A DNA stretch of 64,000 nt from Prado023 sp963714995. Its GTDB lineage: Bacteria; Actinomycetota; Actinomycetes; S36-B12; CAIYMF01. How positions within the stretch are numbered: the first letter of the stretch is position 1; each line of letters starts with the position of its first letter. The stretch lies in contig CAVQQP010000019.1 of NCBI GenBank assembly GCA_963714995.1, positions 372,001-436,000 of the forward strand, read 5' to 3'. This document shows positions 34,200-43,402 of this stretch, one piece after another. Both the position numbers and the translations under genes were made by a program. The notes below the pieces were generated by a model. The model saw only the letters and a program-made list of their open reading frames with translations, made no database searches and was not told the DNA's origin.

Positions 34200-34802
34200 T
34201 CATGACGCCTCGGGGTCAGCACCTCCACCCTCGGAGTCGATCACCAGGGCCTCGAAGTCCGCTGCGGTGGCAGGTCCCTCCAGGACCCGACCGTCAGGGA
34301 GCGCCAGCGGGATCGGCACCCCGGATGGGTCGACGATGATCACGCTGTCCAGGCCGACATCACCGAGGCTGGACACGACCTGGCCCACGAGGAGCACCTG
34401 GTCGGCGGCCGGCAGGAACGTGAACGCGTCTGTCCGTTCCAGGACCACCTGGCCCATCGGGTCCTCCGCCACGACCTTCAGCATCGGGATGCCGGTCAGC
34501 GGATCCAGGAGCAGTGAGCGCAGCTCAGCCTGGCGCTCGACGGGCGGGCCCACGGCCAGGGCGGCCATCACCCCCTCGGCTGAGCGGTCGCCGACTGGCT
34601 CAGACACCCCCTCCAGGCCGGGGCCGGACACGAAGAAGATCGTGGCCTCCTGAGCCGTCGGACTCGGCGTCGGACTCGGCGCCACGGCCGGCAGGGCACC
34701 GCTGGGCAGGGACTGGGCCTGCTCCTGCACGGAGACCCCGCACCCGGCCACCCCGCTGAGTACCAGGCCCAGGGCCGCGGCGGCCACCGCGCCCCGGATC
34801 AT
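34200..34802 (-). CDS. GerMN-domain lipoprotein
   Basis: 200 residues. Signal peptide with lipobox LSGVAGC (Cys21), a Pro/Ser/Thr spacer, then a GerMN-like domain (ATIFFVSGPGLEGVSEPVG, ALAVGPPVERQAELRSLL, LPAADQVLLVGQVV). It is the third gene of a response regulator-kinase-lipoprotein operon and overlaps the kinase stop by four bases, like lpqB after mtrAB, but it is much shorter than LpqB, lacking the beta-propeller. Probably tunes the sensor outside the membrane. Confidence 0.85.
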   Translation of the reverse strand: MIRGAVAAAALGLVLSGVAGCGVSVQEQAQSLPSGALPAVAPSPTPSPTAQEATIFFVSGPGLEGVSEPVGDRSAEGVMAALAVGPPVERQAELRSLLLDPLTGIPMLKVVAEDPMGQVVLERTDAFTFLPAADQVLLVGQVVSSLGDVGLDSVIIVDPSGVPIPLALPDGRVLEGPATAADFEALVIDSEGGGADPEAS

Positions 34803-36140
34803 GGCGTGACCCCTGCGGGCAGGTCGAGGGTGAACCGCGCCCCACCGAACGGGGACGCACCGACGTACACGCGCCCCCCGATCGCCTCCGACTGCTCACG
34901 GGTGATCGCCAGGCCGAGCCCCGCTCCCTCGACCCGCGGCTCAGCCACACCGGTGCCGCGGGCGAACGGCTCGAAGAGCCGCTCGACCTCGTCGGGGTTC
35001 ACGCCGGGGCCGGCGTCGTCGACGTGGATGCGCACGTGCCCATCGCCGGCGACCACAAGGATCTGGCGGACCCCGTGGCCGTGCCGGGTGGCGTTGTCGA
35101 TGAGGTTGGCCATCACGCGCTCCACCCGACGCGCGTCGGTGACGACGACCGGGCGATCCCCGTGGAGCAGGGCGGTCTCGAGGTTGCGCCCTGCGAGGAT
35201 CGCCTCGATCAGCGCCGCGATGTCCGTGGCATCACGCTGGACGGGTGCCCGCGCGGTGACGCTGGAGATCTCGAGCAGGTCCAGCAGGATCCGGGTGAGG
35301 CGTCGGGACTGGGTGGCAAGGCTGGTCACCAGGCGCGCCTCACGCGGCGGGAAGGTGTCGTGGTGCTCCTCGAGGAGCTCGGCGGTGGCCACCACCGTCG
35401 TCAGGGGCGAGCGCAGCTCATGGCTGACGTTCGCCACGAAGCGTCGCTCACGCTCGATCCGGGAGGCGACCGCGACCGCCATCTCGTTGAAGCAGTCGGA
35501 GATCGGGTCCAGGTCGGGATCGCCGGTGTCCGGCAGCCGTACGGTGAGGTCGCCGTCGGCGAGCCGGCGGGCACCAGCGCCCAGCCGCTGGAGCGGTCGC
35601 ATGAGCCTGCCCCCGACGTAGCGCCCGATCGCTCCGCCCACCGCGAACGCCCCGAGCGCGAGGAGCACCAGGAGCAGGGCGCCGTTGCGCAGTGTCTCGA
35701 GCAGGTCGGTCAGGGGGAACAGCTCGACGTACAGCCCGGACCGGGTGTACACGCCGACCGCGTAGTAGTACTGCGTCGCCGATCACGACCGTCTGCTGGG
35801 CGCCACCCTCGGTGAGCGTGAGGTCGATCAGCGACACGGGGATGTCCGACGGGGCGACTGTGCTGCCCCGCGAGTACCACTCGGTCCCGACCCGCATGAG
35901 GGCCAACGACGTGCCGACGACCGGGAGCTGGTTGAGCACGACGCCGGGCGGCGTCCCACCCGCGATGGCCGCATCGACCGATCGGGCGTCGAGCAGGGCC
36001 CGGGTGAGGCCCGCGGACTGGCGCTGGTTGGTCAGGTAGCTGCGGCTGACCAGGTAGATCCCGCTGGCCACCAGCACGGCGACCACCATGGACAGCACGG
36101 CGAACACCAGCGCCACCCGGGTCCGCAGGCCGAAGCGCAT
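34799..36140 (-). CDS. Sensor histidine kinase with HAMP domain, one frameshift
   Basis: Two transmembrane segments (VALVFAVLSMVVAVLVASGIY and LLVLLALGAFAVGGAIG) enclose an outside domain of about 110 residues. HAMP follows, then HisKA with His in VANVSHELRSPLTTVV and HATPase_c (NLIDNATRHG, DDAGPGV, GAGLGLAI). The outside domain is cut by a one-base shift at 35778-35783, before TQYYYAVGVYTRSGLY. Start ATG 36140 lies three bases after the regulator stop. It should phosphorylate the regulator encoded just upstream. Confidence 0.9.
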
Positions 36141-36143
36141 GGG

Positions 36144-36824
36144 TCAGGCCTTGAGCCGGTAGCCGAACCCGCGCACCGTCATCAGGTGCACCGGCTCGGC
36201 CGGGTCGGACTCCATCTTCGCCCGGAGGCGGTAGACGAGGTTGTCCACGACGCGACCGTCCCCGGGGTTGCGGTAGCCCCAGACGTTGCGCAGGAGGTCG
36301 TCGCGGCTGACCACGCGCTCGCGTGCCCCGATGAGCTCGGCGAGCAGCTTGTACTCCGTCGGGCTCAGCGGGACGATCCGCTCACCGACCTGGACCTCGG
36401 CGGTGTCGGGGCGCAGCCGGACCTCACCGCACTCGAGCAGGCCGTGGTCCAGGTCGACGTCGTTGGCCCGCCTGATCTGGGCCCGGATCCGGGCCAGCAG
36501 CTCCTTGGTGATGAAGGGCTTGGTGACGTAGTCATCGGCACCGGCCTCCAGGCCGGAGACCACATCGTGGCTGTCCGCCTGGGCGGTCACGATGATGATC
36601 GGCACGCGGCTCGTGGCTCGCACGCTGCGCACGACGTCCAGCCCATGGATCCCCGGCAGCCGCAGGTCCACCAGCAGGACGTCCGGGTCCTCGTCCTGGC
36701 CCAGGACCAGCGCCTGCTCGCCGTTGGCCGCCTCGAGGACGCGGTATCCCTCATCCTCGAGGGCATAGCGCAGCACCAGGCGGATCTCCTCGTCGTCCTC
36801 GACGACCATCACGGTCTTGCCCAT
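36144..36824 (-). CDS. OmpR/PhoB-family response regulator
   Basis: 226 residues. Receiver (residues 1-115): acidic pair VVEDDEE, phospho-Asp in DVLLVDLRLPG, Thr and Lys in IIVTAQAD and YVTKPF. DNA-binding winged helix (130-226): LSPTEYKLLAELIG, VVSRDDLLRNVWGYR, VVDNLVYRLRAKM and TVRGFGYRLKA. First gene of the operon. Four phased GAYGCA repeats lie 64-101 bases upstream and may be its own binding site. Confidence 0.94.
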   Translation of the reverse strand: MGKTVMVVEDDEEIRLVLRYALEDEGYRVLEAANGEQALVLGQDEDPDVLLVDLRLPGIHGLDVVRSVRATSRVPIIIVTAQADSHDVVSGLEAGADDYVTKPFITKELLARIRAQIRRANDVDLDHGLLECGEVRLRPDTAEVQVGERIVPLSPTEYKLLAELIGARERVVSRDDLLRNVWGYRNPGDGRVVDNLVYRLRAKMESDPAEPVHLMTVRGFGYRLKA

Positions 36825-36887
36825 GCCGGCATTCTCCCCCCTCGCGGCGATCCCGCGGCACCCTCAGGTGCCAGAAGCACCCATTGC

Positions 36888-36925
36888 GACGCAATTGGGA
36901 CGCAGTGTGACGCACTCGGGATGCA
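36888..36925 (-). promoter_or_regulatory. Four helically phased GAYGCA direct repeats (candidate regulator operator)
   Basis: GACGCA at 36888, 36899 and 36909 and GATGCA at 36920: steps of 11, 10 and 11 bases, one DNA turn each. On the transcribed strand they read TGCGTC/TGCATC. OmpR-type regulators bind same-face direct repeats of this spacing upstream of their promoters. Confidence 0.55.
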
Positions 36926-36966
36926 GGCCGCGCGCCGAGGCGCACCGGCTCGCACCGCTCAACCGA

Positions 36967-37788
36967 TCACACGGGTCGCTTGAGCTGCAGGACGGGGACC
37001 CCAGCCGGGTTGTCGGCATCCATCCGGACCTCGTCACCGGCGACGTACTGCCGGATCGCGCTGGCCAGCTCGCGCGGGTGGGTGAAGTTGATCGCGTGTG
37101 CCGCACCCTGGAACAGCACGATGGTCACGCCCGGAGGGAGGTCGGCCATGGCGCGGCTGATGTTGCGCCACGGAGGACGCAGCGGGTCCTCACTGCCGAT
37201 GACCACCATCACCGGAACTGGGAGCGACATGAAGCGCTCGTAGGCCGGGAACTTGGTCATCTTGTCGAAGAGCTTGATCGCCCGGACCATCCCGTAGCGC
37301 AGGTAGTCCGGGGCTGCGACGGGCAGCAGGGTCGGCGGCTCGGCGAGGCCGTCTCGGGCCATCTGCACCAGGGCCTTGCCCAGCGGCCGATTGTGCGGCC
37401 CGCCCGCCAGCCCGACCATCACGGCCTTGGACACCTTCTCCGGCGCCTCGGCGACCAGCTCCGCGGTGATGGCGCAGCCCAGCGAGTTGCCCACGACCAC
37501 GGCCTGCTCGATGCCCAGGGCGTCCATGAAGTGGTTCAGGGCGGTCCCGAGCTCCTCGATGCTCAGGGTCTCCTTCGGCTTGGGGCTTCGGCCGAACCCG
37601 GGGAGGTCCGGCACATAGACCCGGAAGGAGTCCGTGAGCAGGCTGGCGGTCGGGAGCAGGTAGGTGCCCGAGATCGCGAACCCATGCTGATGGATCATCG
37701 GCGGCGCGTCGACCGGCCCCCCGACCCGATAGCGGATCCAGTTGCCGTCGACGAGGACGCTGCTCCAGGTGAAGTCCGTGTCAGCCAC
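36967..37788 (-). CDS. Alpha/beta hydrolase
   Basis: 273 residues of the classical fold. Oxyanion region IHQHGFAISG, nucleophile VVGNSLGCAI (Ser near 105), acid in VIGSEDPLRPP and His in GAAHAINFTHP. Closest in look to meta-cleavage-product hydrolases or haloalkane-type esterases; substrate unknown. GTG 37788 has CAGGAT six bases before it, so it may be leaderless. Confidence 0.88.
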   Translation of the reverse strand: MADTDFTWSSVLVDGNWIRYRVGGPVDAPPMIHQHGFAISGTYLLPTASLLTDSFRVYVPDLPGFGRSPKPKETLSIEELGTALNHFMDALGIEQAVVVGNSLGCAITAELVAEAPEKVSKAVMVGLAGGPHNRPLGKALVQMARDGLAEPPTLLPVAAPDYLRYGMVRAIKLFDKMTKFPAYERFMSLPVPVMVVIGSEDPLRPPWRNISRAMADLPPGVTIVLFQGAAHAINFTHPRELASAIRQYVAGDEVRMDADNPAGVPVLQLKRPV

Positions 37789-37861
37789 GATCGCATCCTG
37801 CCATCTGGTCGCAGGCCCGTCGACACGACACAGGCAGCGTCAGCCGCCTGCGTCGCGCGCC

Positions 37862-39562
37862 TCAGCTGATCAGCGCGTGCAGGGCCTCGTCGCCCGGCCG
37901 GGCACGCAGGACAGCGGGGTTCACGCCGGCCTTGGTGGTGATCGCGGTGACCGACTTCTGCTGGCGAAGGGTGGCCAATGAGATCACGGTGCCCGACGCC
38001 CCGGCACGCGCGGTTCGGCCCGAGCGGTGCAGGTACTCCTTGGGGCCGTGCGGCGGGTCGACGTGCAGGACCAGGTCGATGTCGTCGACGTGCAGCCCGC
38101 GCGCGGCGACGTCGGTGGCCACGAGGACGTCGATCCGACCACGCTTGAAGTCCTCCAGGGTGCGCGTGCGCATCCCCTGCTTCATCCCGCCGTGCAGGGC
38201 GGCCGTGCGCACACCCTCGGCCTCGAGCTGGCCGGCCAGGCGGTCGGCGCCCATCTGGGTGCGGACGAACGCCACGGTCCGCCCGCGCCGCAGCGCGATG
38301 TCGGTGGTGACGGCGTCCTTGTCCTTGGGGTGGACGAGCACCAGGTGGTGCTCCATCGTGCCCACGGTCGCGGTCGCCGGGTCGGCGTTGTGCACGACCG
38401 GCTCGTGCAGGTACTTGCGGACGAGGCGGTCGACGTCGTGGTCGAGGGTCGCCGAGAACAGCAGGCCCTGGACGTCCTCGGGCAGGCGGCCCATGATGGC
38501 CTCGATCTCGGGCATGAAGCCGAGATCGGCCATGTGGTCGGCCTCGTCGAGCACCACGATCTTGACCTGGCTCAGGTCGACCGACCCGCGATCGGCGAGG
38601 TCGACCAGGCGGCCGGGGGTGGCCACGACGATGTCGGCCCGCTCGAGCCCGCGGATCTGGCGGTCGTAGGAGCTGCCGCCGATGATCAGCTGGGTCCGCA
38701 TGCCCAGAGTGGCAGCCAGCGGCGTCAGGGCGTCGAGCACCTGCATCGCGAGCTCACGGGTCGGGGCCAGGATCAGCCCACGCGGCTGGCGCTTGGTCTG
38801 GCGGGGGCCGGAGAGGACCGTGAGCATGGGCAGGCCGAAGGACAGCGTCTTGCCCGAGCCCGTGCGGCCCCGGCCCAGGACGTCGCGGCCGCCGAGGGCT
38901 GCCGGGATGGTCATGGCCTGGATCGGCGTGGGCTCGGTGATCGCCTGGCTGGCCAGGACTGCGGCCAAGGAGGCCGGGACGCCGAGGTCGACGAACGCGT
39001 TCGGCCCGGTCAGTGCAGGGACCTGCGGGGCGCGCTGCGGACGGTCGGCGCGGTCACGGCGGTCGTTACGCGGACCGCGGTCGGTGCGAGGTCCGCGGTC
39101 GGTGCGAGGTCCGCGATCGACCCGGTCGGTGCGCTGGGAACGGCCCGGACGCGCCTGACGGACTGGGCGCTCGGTGCGCTCGGGGCGCTCGGTGCGCTCG
39201 GTGCGCTCGGTGCCGGTGCGGTCGTCGCGATCGCGCCAGTCGCTGCGCGGTGCGCTGCGCTCGTCACGCGCCCGGTCCGCTCGGGGTGCCCGGTCGGTGC
39301 GGTCCGCTCGGGGTGCGCGGTCATCACGGTCGCGCCACGCCGGGCGCGCCGGGGCAGCCGCGGAGTCGCGACGGGTCGTCGGGGTGCGCTCGCCGGTGCG
39401 TGTGGCAGCCTTCCAGGAGCCGGTGGTCTTGGCACCCTTCCAGGTGGACGTCGCCTTGGCGCCCTTCCAGGAGCCGGCCTTCTTCGCACCCTTCGTGGGT
39501 GCAGCCGATGCCGTGCGCGGTCCGGATCGGGGCGCGCGGGATTGCGGGGTGTGCTCAGCCAC
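37862..39562 (-). CDS. DEAD-box RNA helicase with Arg/Asp-rich N-terminal extension
   Basis: 566 residues. The first ~190 are low complexity: Lys/Ala/Trp blocks (SWKGAKATSTWKGAKTTGSW) then many RTD/RTER/RGP units, likely RNA-binding. The helicase core is complete: Q motif ITEPTPIQAMTIPAAL, I RTGSGKT, Ia PTRELA, II VLDEADHM, III FSATL, IV-VI including HGGMKQ, VATDVAARGLHV and HRSGRTARAG. Resembles RhlE/CshA-type proteins used in ribosome assembly and cold. GTG 39562 follows AAGAAGGA. Confidence 0.94.
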   Translation of the reverse strand: MAEHTPQSRAPRSGPRTASAAPTKGAKKAGSWKGAKATSTWKGAKTTGSWKAATRTGERTPTTRRDSAAAPARPAWRDRDDRAPRADRTDRAPRADRARDERSAPRSDWRDRDDRTGTERTERTERPERTERPVRQARPGRSQRTDRVDRGPRTDRGPRTDRGPRNDRRDRADRPQRAPQVPALTGPNAFVDLGVPASLAAVLASQAITEPTPIQAMTIPAALGGRDVLGRGRTGSGKTLSFGLPMLTVLSGPRQTKRQPRGLILAPTRELAMQVLDALTPLAATLGMRTQLIIGGSSYDRQIRGLERADIVVATPGRLVDLADRGSVDLSQVKIVVLDEADHMADLGFMPEIEAIMGRLPEDVQGLLFSATLDHDVDRLVRKYLHEPVVHNADPATATVGTMEHHLVLVHPKDKDAVTTDIALRRGRTVAFVRTQMGADRLAGQLEAEGVRTAALHGGMKQGMRTRTLEDFKRGRIDVLVATDVAARGLHVDDIDLVLHVDPPHGPKEYLHRSGRTARAGASGTVISLATLRQQKSVTAITTKAGVNPAVLRARPGDEALHALIS

Positions 39563-39747
39563 GGTGTTTCCTTCTTCTCAGGGCGTGTCGTCTTCAACGC
39601 GTCTGATATGACCGCCATAGGGCCAGGTGAGGAAACGTTGCTCAACGAAGTCGGCAGTATGCCGTCAGTGCATGGTAGGTACCCAGACCCCAGAAGCCCA
39701 AACCTGATGCGACGACCCAGTTCCCGCCGTGCCGCGAGGTGCGACCG

Positions 39748-40379
39748 TCAGGCCACGTCCACGTGCACGTGGTCGAGGTGCCGGTTGACGGGGTTGTCCG
39801 GGTCAGCTCCGCCGAACCGGTACTCGCGCCATCCCTGCATCGACCGCCGGGCGGTCCAGATCCGGTCGCGGTAGATCACCGTCCGGATGCCCAGTCGCTC
39901 GGCGTTGGCCACCGCCCAGTTGGCCAACTGCCAGCCCGCACGCTCCTGGTCGGCCTCCTCGTAGGGCCGGAAGAAGAAGTCGATCGCCCGGCCGAGGGAG
40001 TGCTCGCCGCCCGGACGGCGCCCCGGCAGCGTCTCCTCCGGGCCGAAGCCACCCTCGGGGACGTCACCGAACTGCTCGCGCACCTCCGCACGCAGCTCCT
40101 GCGCCCGGGGGGTCAGGCCGAGCGGAGGCTCCTTGGGGTGTCGGTGGCGGCGACGGCTCCGATCCGGCACGACAGGGTCGGCCCGTCGCCCAGGGCGCGG
40201 GCGAGGTCCCCCTCTGCGGACGCGATCAGGGCGGAGATCTCCGACGGCGACCCCTCGGCGAGGACCCCGGAGCCGTCCACCACGCTGCAGCCGGGCTCCC
40301 AGGGCAGGGAGATCCCACGGCCGAGGCTGAGGACCACGAGGACACCGACGAGCGCGGCGGCCAGGGCGAGGAGACGCAC
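39748..40379 (-). CDS. Secreted M15-like peptidase domain protein, one frameshift
   Basis: N-terminal membrane helix (LLALAAALVGVLVVLSLG) then about 60 residues, then a C-terminal domain like that of ARB_07466-type cell-wall peptidases: EHSLGRAIDFFF gives a His...Asp pair and HLDHVHVDV the distal His, the zinc pattern of M15/LAS enzymes. The frame shifts once at about 40135-40145. Leaderless: TATCGT six bases before GTG 40379. Probably acts on peptidoglycan outside the membrane. Divergent from the RDD gene. Confidence 0.8.
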
Positions 40380-40385
40380 CCGTCC

Positions 40386-40430
40386 ACGATAGGTGAGGTC
40401 CGGGCGGCGCGCTGGGGTCCGACCTAGGAT
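40386..40430. promoter_or_regulatory. Back-to-back leaderless promoters
   Basis: Minus-strand TATCGT (40386-40391, spacer 6 to GTG 40379) and plus-strand TAGGAT (40425-40430, spacer 7 to GTG 40438) serve two diverging genes within 58 bases between start codons. Confidence 0.55.
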
Positions 40431-40437
40431 GACCGTC

Positions 40438-40926
40438 GTGCCCGAGACCGAGGAAGCACCCGCGGCAACGCCGCCGGGACTCCTCGATCGGGCACCGATC
40501 GTGGCGCTGCGGGTGCTGCAGTTCGGCGTGGACCTTGCGATCGTCACGCTGGTCACGCTCATCCCCACGGCCCTCCTCCTGCTGCTCCTGCCCCGGAACC
40601 CCGACGACTCCCTGGGCAAGCTCCTCATCGCGATCCCAGCGATCCTGGGGCTCCTGGTGCTGGCCGTCGTGATCAGCTGGTGGTACTGGGCGCGCCTGCC
40701 CCGACACCGCGGAGGGACGCCGGCGATGCGCTGGTTCGGGTTGCAGGTGGTCCGGCGCGACGGCGGTGAGCCCACGGCCAGCCAGCTCACGCTGCGCTGG
40801 CTGCTGCTGGTCGTCGACGCCATGTTCTTCGGGGCTGTCGGCCTGATCGCGATGCTGGTGTCGAGCCAGAACCAGCGCATCGGGGACTCCATGGCCGACA
40901 CGCTGGTCGTCCGCAGCGTCAGATGA
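40438..40926 (+). CDS. RDD-family membrane protein
   Basis: 162 residues with three hydrophobic helices (VDLAIVTLVTLIPTALLLLL, IAIPAILGLLVLAVVISWWY, WLLLVVDAMFFGAVGLIAML). RDD marks: ALRVLQFGVDL at the front (R...D), TPAMRWFGLQVVRRDGG and NQRIGDSMADTLVV at the end. GTG 40438 is preferred over ATG 40429 because the ATG lies inside the -10. Role unknown, often transport-like or osmotic. Confidence 0.87.
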   Translation: MPETEEAPAATPPGLLDRAPIVALRVLQFGVDLAIVTLVTLIPTALLLLLLPRNPDDSLGKLLIAIPAILGLLVLAVVISWWYWARLPRHRGGTPAMRWFGLQVVRRDGGEPTASQLTLRWLLLVVDAMFFGAVGLIAMLVSSQNQRIGDSMADTLVVRSVR

Positions 40927-40956
40927 GTGCGGCCCGCTCCAGGCGGGCCACGCTGC
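40913..40956 (+). terminator. Hairpin between convergent RDD and GH76 genes
   Basis: GGCCCGC (40931-40937) and GCGGGCC (40943-40949) form a perfect inner stem with loop TCCAG; GCAGCGT (40913-40919) and ACGCTGC (40950-40956) add an outer stem. It lies just past the RDD stop, inside the GH76 3' end. Confidence 0.5.
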
Positions 40957-42046
40957 CCAGGGTCAGGGCCCCGCTCAGGTGCGCGGCGAGGGTGGGGGCC
41001 GGCTCGCGCCGGGTGGACGCCGCCGGATCGACCGCCCAGCGGGCGCGGATGCGGCCCCGGCCATCGCGGGCCGCCCACGCCGCCCTGGCCTGGACGACGA
41101 GGTCGCCTGCGATGTCGGTCAGGGACGGGTCGGCGAGGACCAACGCGGTCGCGTGCCGGGCCAGGATGCCGCGGAACAGCTGCGGGTCCGCCCCCGACCC
41201 GTCGCCCAGCTCATCGCGCCACACGCCGGGCGCGGTGACGTCCCCCGGCGTCCCGTCGCCGAGCATCGCCAGGGCCTGGCCCACCTCGGAGCATCCCACC
41301 CGCAGGGCCGACGTCCCGGCCCGCACCACCTGCGCTGCCCTGGCCAGCAGCCGCTGGGACTCCCCCGCCCCGGACATCTCGGCGAGCACGACGTCGAGCC
41401 CGGCCACAGTGCCCACGTTGTAGGACCAGAGGCGACCCTCGGGCACCAGCACGCCACCGCGCGGCCGGCAGCCGTCCCACACGATCCCGCGGCGATCCAC
41501 CAGCGTCGCGTGCACCCAGTCCGCGGCCGCGCGGGCCATCCCGAGCCGATGGGCACCGCCGTCCACCTGGCTCGCCCGGGCCAGCAGCATCCCGGACGGT
41601 GCGGTGGCCGCGACGTTGCGGAACTCGTCGCCGACGCGCCACCGGACTCCCCCGAGACCGGCCTCCCAGCCTGAGGTCACGGCGTCGGCGAGGCAGAGGG
41701 GGATGCGTGCATCCGTGAGGCCGACGGCGTGCGCCCGCATCGTTGCCATGCCCATCCACGCCAGGTCGTCGTAGTAGGGGTTCGCGGTGAGGTCTCCGCC
41801 CGTGCGGCGGGTGATCCCGTGGATCAGCCGAAGCGCCCGCGGTCCGGCGCTCGGGTCACCGGCCTCGTGGCCGTCGAGCAGCACCTCGAGCGCGTGCGCC
41901 TGCCACCAGTAGTGCCAGGGCCCCACCGGCAGGAGGGCGCCCAGCCGCGGACCCCGCCCGGCTGCGATCCGGAACAGCCCGGTCCGCTGGTCCCAGTACT
42001 GCTCGACCAGCACCGCGCGCGATTCGCGAGCACGTTCCTGCCACAT
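40919..42046 (-). CDS. Glycoside hydrolase family 76-like protein
   Basis: 375 residues from ATG 42046 (GTG 42052 possible). An alpha-toroid enzyme: WDQRTGLFRIAAG, HYWWQAHALEVLLDGHE, the catalytic Asp pair in ANPYYDDLAWMGMATMRA, WSYNVGTVAGLDVVLAEM. The family contains alpha-1,6-mannanases. No signal peptide, so it would act in the cytoplasm, or the true start is further out. Its 3' end overlaps the convergent RDD gene by eight bases. Confidence 0.82.
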   Translation of the reverse strand: MWQERARESRAVLVEQYWDQRTGLFRIAAGRGPRLGALLPVGPWHYWWQAHALEVLLDGHEAGDPSAGPRALRLIHGITRRTGGDLTANPYYDDLAWMGMATMRAHAVGLTDARIPLCLADAVTSGWEAGLGGVRWRVGDEFRNVAATAPSGMLLARASQVDGGAHRLGMARAAADWVHATLVDRRGIVWDGCRPRGGVLVPEGRLWSYNVGTVAGLDVVLAEMSGAGESQRLLARAAQVVRAGTSALRVGCSEVGQALAMLGDGTPGDVTAPGVWRDELGDGSGADPQLFRGILARHATALVLADPSLTDIAGDLVVQARAAWAARDGRGRIRARWAVDPAASTRREPAPTLAAHLSGALTLGSVARLERAALI

Positions 42047-42086
42047 CGTCACAGCCAACCATGGGCCCCTTGCCCTCGACCCGCGC

Positions 42087-42757
42087 TCAGGTCGTGAGCG
42101 GGTCGAGCGGGCCGGCGCCTGTTTCGGGCTGTGGGCCGCCGATCCGGATCTGCACCGCAAGGACGCGGTCGGGGATCACCGCCAGCATCTTGGCGTCCGG
42201 GGTGCCGACGCCGAGGTGGGCGCCGATGGGCAGGGCCGCCACCCGGGGGTCCAGCGCTTGAGCGCGGCGTTCAGCAGGGGGCGGTCTCCGCCGGTCACGA
42301 GGAACTCCAGGTCCGCTCGGGGGCCGAGGATCCGGTCGGCGGTCTCGGCGGCCGAACCCACGATCTCGTCGGCCTGGTTGTCGCGCCGGCGTGCGTAGCG
42401 CTGCTGCGACCAGCCACCGGCCGCGGTGCGACCGTGGATGTGCCGGGTGCCGACCTTCTTCTCCGCGACGGTCGCCCTCGAACGCGGCCACGGCGTAGCC
42501 GGCCCGGCGCAGCAGGAGCACTCCGAACTGGGGGGCGAGCGCAGCCAGCGCCTCGGGATCGAACGGCCCGTCAACGTCGGACGCCAGCCAGGCCGGCACC
42601 ACGACCTGGGCGCGGGCAGCGTCGGCGGCCACCATGTCCCAGCCCGCTGGGTCGGATGACTTCGCCGCGGCCACTCACCGTGCCGGGCGGCGAACCCCTC
42701 GAGCCAGCCGGGCAGCCGGCGCAGCGGGACCCCGACGACGTGCTCCTGGTCGGGCAT
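42087..42757 (-). CDS. acVLRF1-type peptidyl-tRNA hydrolase, three frameshifts
   Basis: Actinobacterial relative of eukaryotic Vms1, which frees nascent chains from stalled large subunits. Diagnostic catalytic stretch KVGTRHIHGRTAAGGWSQQR with the Gln pair, followed by ARRRDNQADEIVG. ATG 42757 starts MPDQEHVVGVPLRRLPGWLEG; frame changes near 42672, 42470 and 42255 are needed to join MVAADAARAQVVVPAWLASD, the catalytic part, and the end VIPDRVLAVQIRIGG. All pieces are well conserved, so indel errors are likely. Downstream of the fad genes but functionally separate. Confidence 0.8.
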
Positions 42758-43402
42758 GCCCCACTGTCCCATCCCCGGGCGCCCGAGGCGACCGGCGCGC
42801 TCGAGGTCGGCGATCAGGCCCTCGACCAGCAGCTCGATGACCGACTCGCGGGGCACCGGCGAGGTCGTCGCGGCCAGGGCGACCTCCTCCAGCGAGCCCA
42901 GCCAGCCGCGGACGGCCAGCTGGGTGACCTCGTCACGGGCCGGCCATTCGGCAGCATCCAGCCAGCGGATCACGTGGTTGGCTCGGACCTCGTCGAGGAC
43001 TGCCAGCACCTTGGGGTCACCACCGGAGGCACCTCGCACAAGGGCAACGTACACCCCTCGCTTGCGCGGCACGAACTTCAGGAACGCGCGGACCATCTCG
43101 CGCAGGCGGGTGTCCACGTCGGTCGCCGGGTCGCCCGGGACGGCCTGCATCAGCCGATCGCCGGCGCTGGCGACGACCGCCGCGAAGTAGTCGCCCTTCG
43201 ACGGGAAGTAGTGGAACACCAGGGTCCGCGAGACGCCGGCCTCCGCGGCCACCTCGTCCATGGCCAGCTCCTGGATCGGCCGGGTCTCCAGGAGGTCGAG
43301 GCCGATGTCGACCAGCTGCTGGCGCCGGTCCTGGGCCGACATGCGCGGTGGCCCCGGGACGGCCCCCATCGGGGCTGCTCCGGGGCCACCGCTGCGACTC
43401 AC
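42758..43402 (-). CDS. TetR-family transcriptional regulator
   Basis: N-terminal helix-turn-helix: ELAMDEVAAEAGVSRTLVFHYFPSKGDYF in segments AAEAGVSRTLVFHYFPSKG, then an all-helical ligand domain. GTG 43402 overlaps the presumed fadB stop by four bases (GTGA). No stop codon is visible before the next gene, so the 3' boundary is approximate. Position inside the fadAB operon suggests it represses that operon and senses an acyl-CoA. Confidence 0.8.

Noticed and set aside
38995..39330. CRISPR-like array
   Set aside because: The repeats are contiguous, of mixed length and in frame within the helicase N-terminal coding region; there are no unique spacers and no cas genes.
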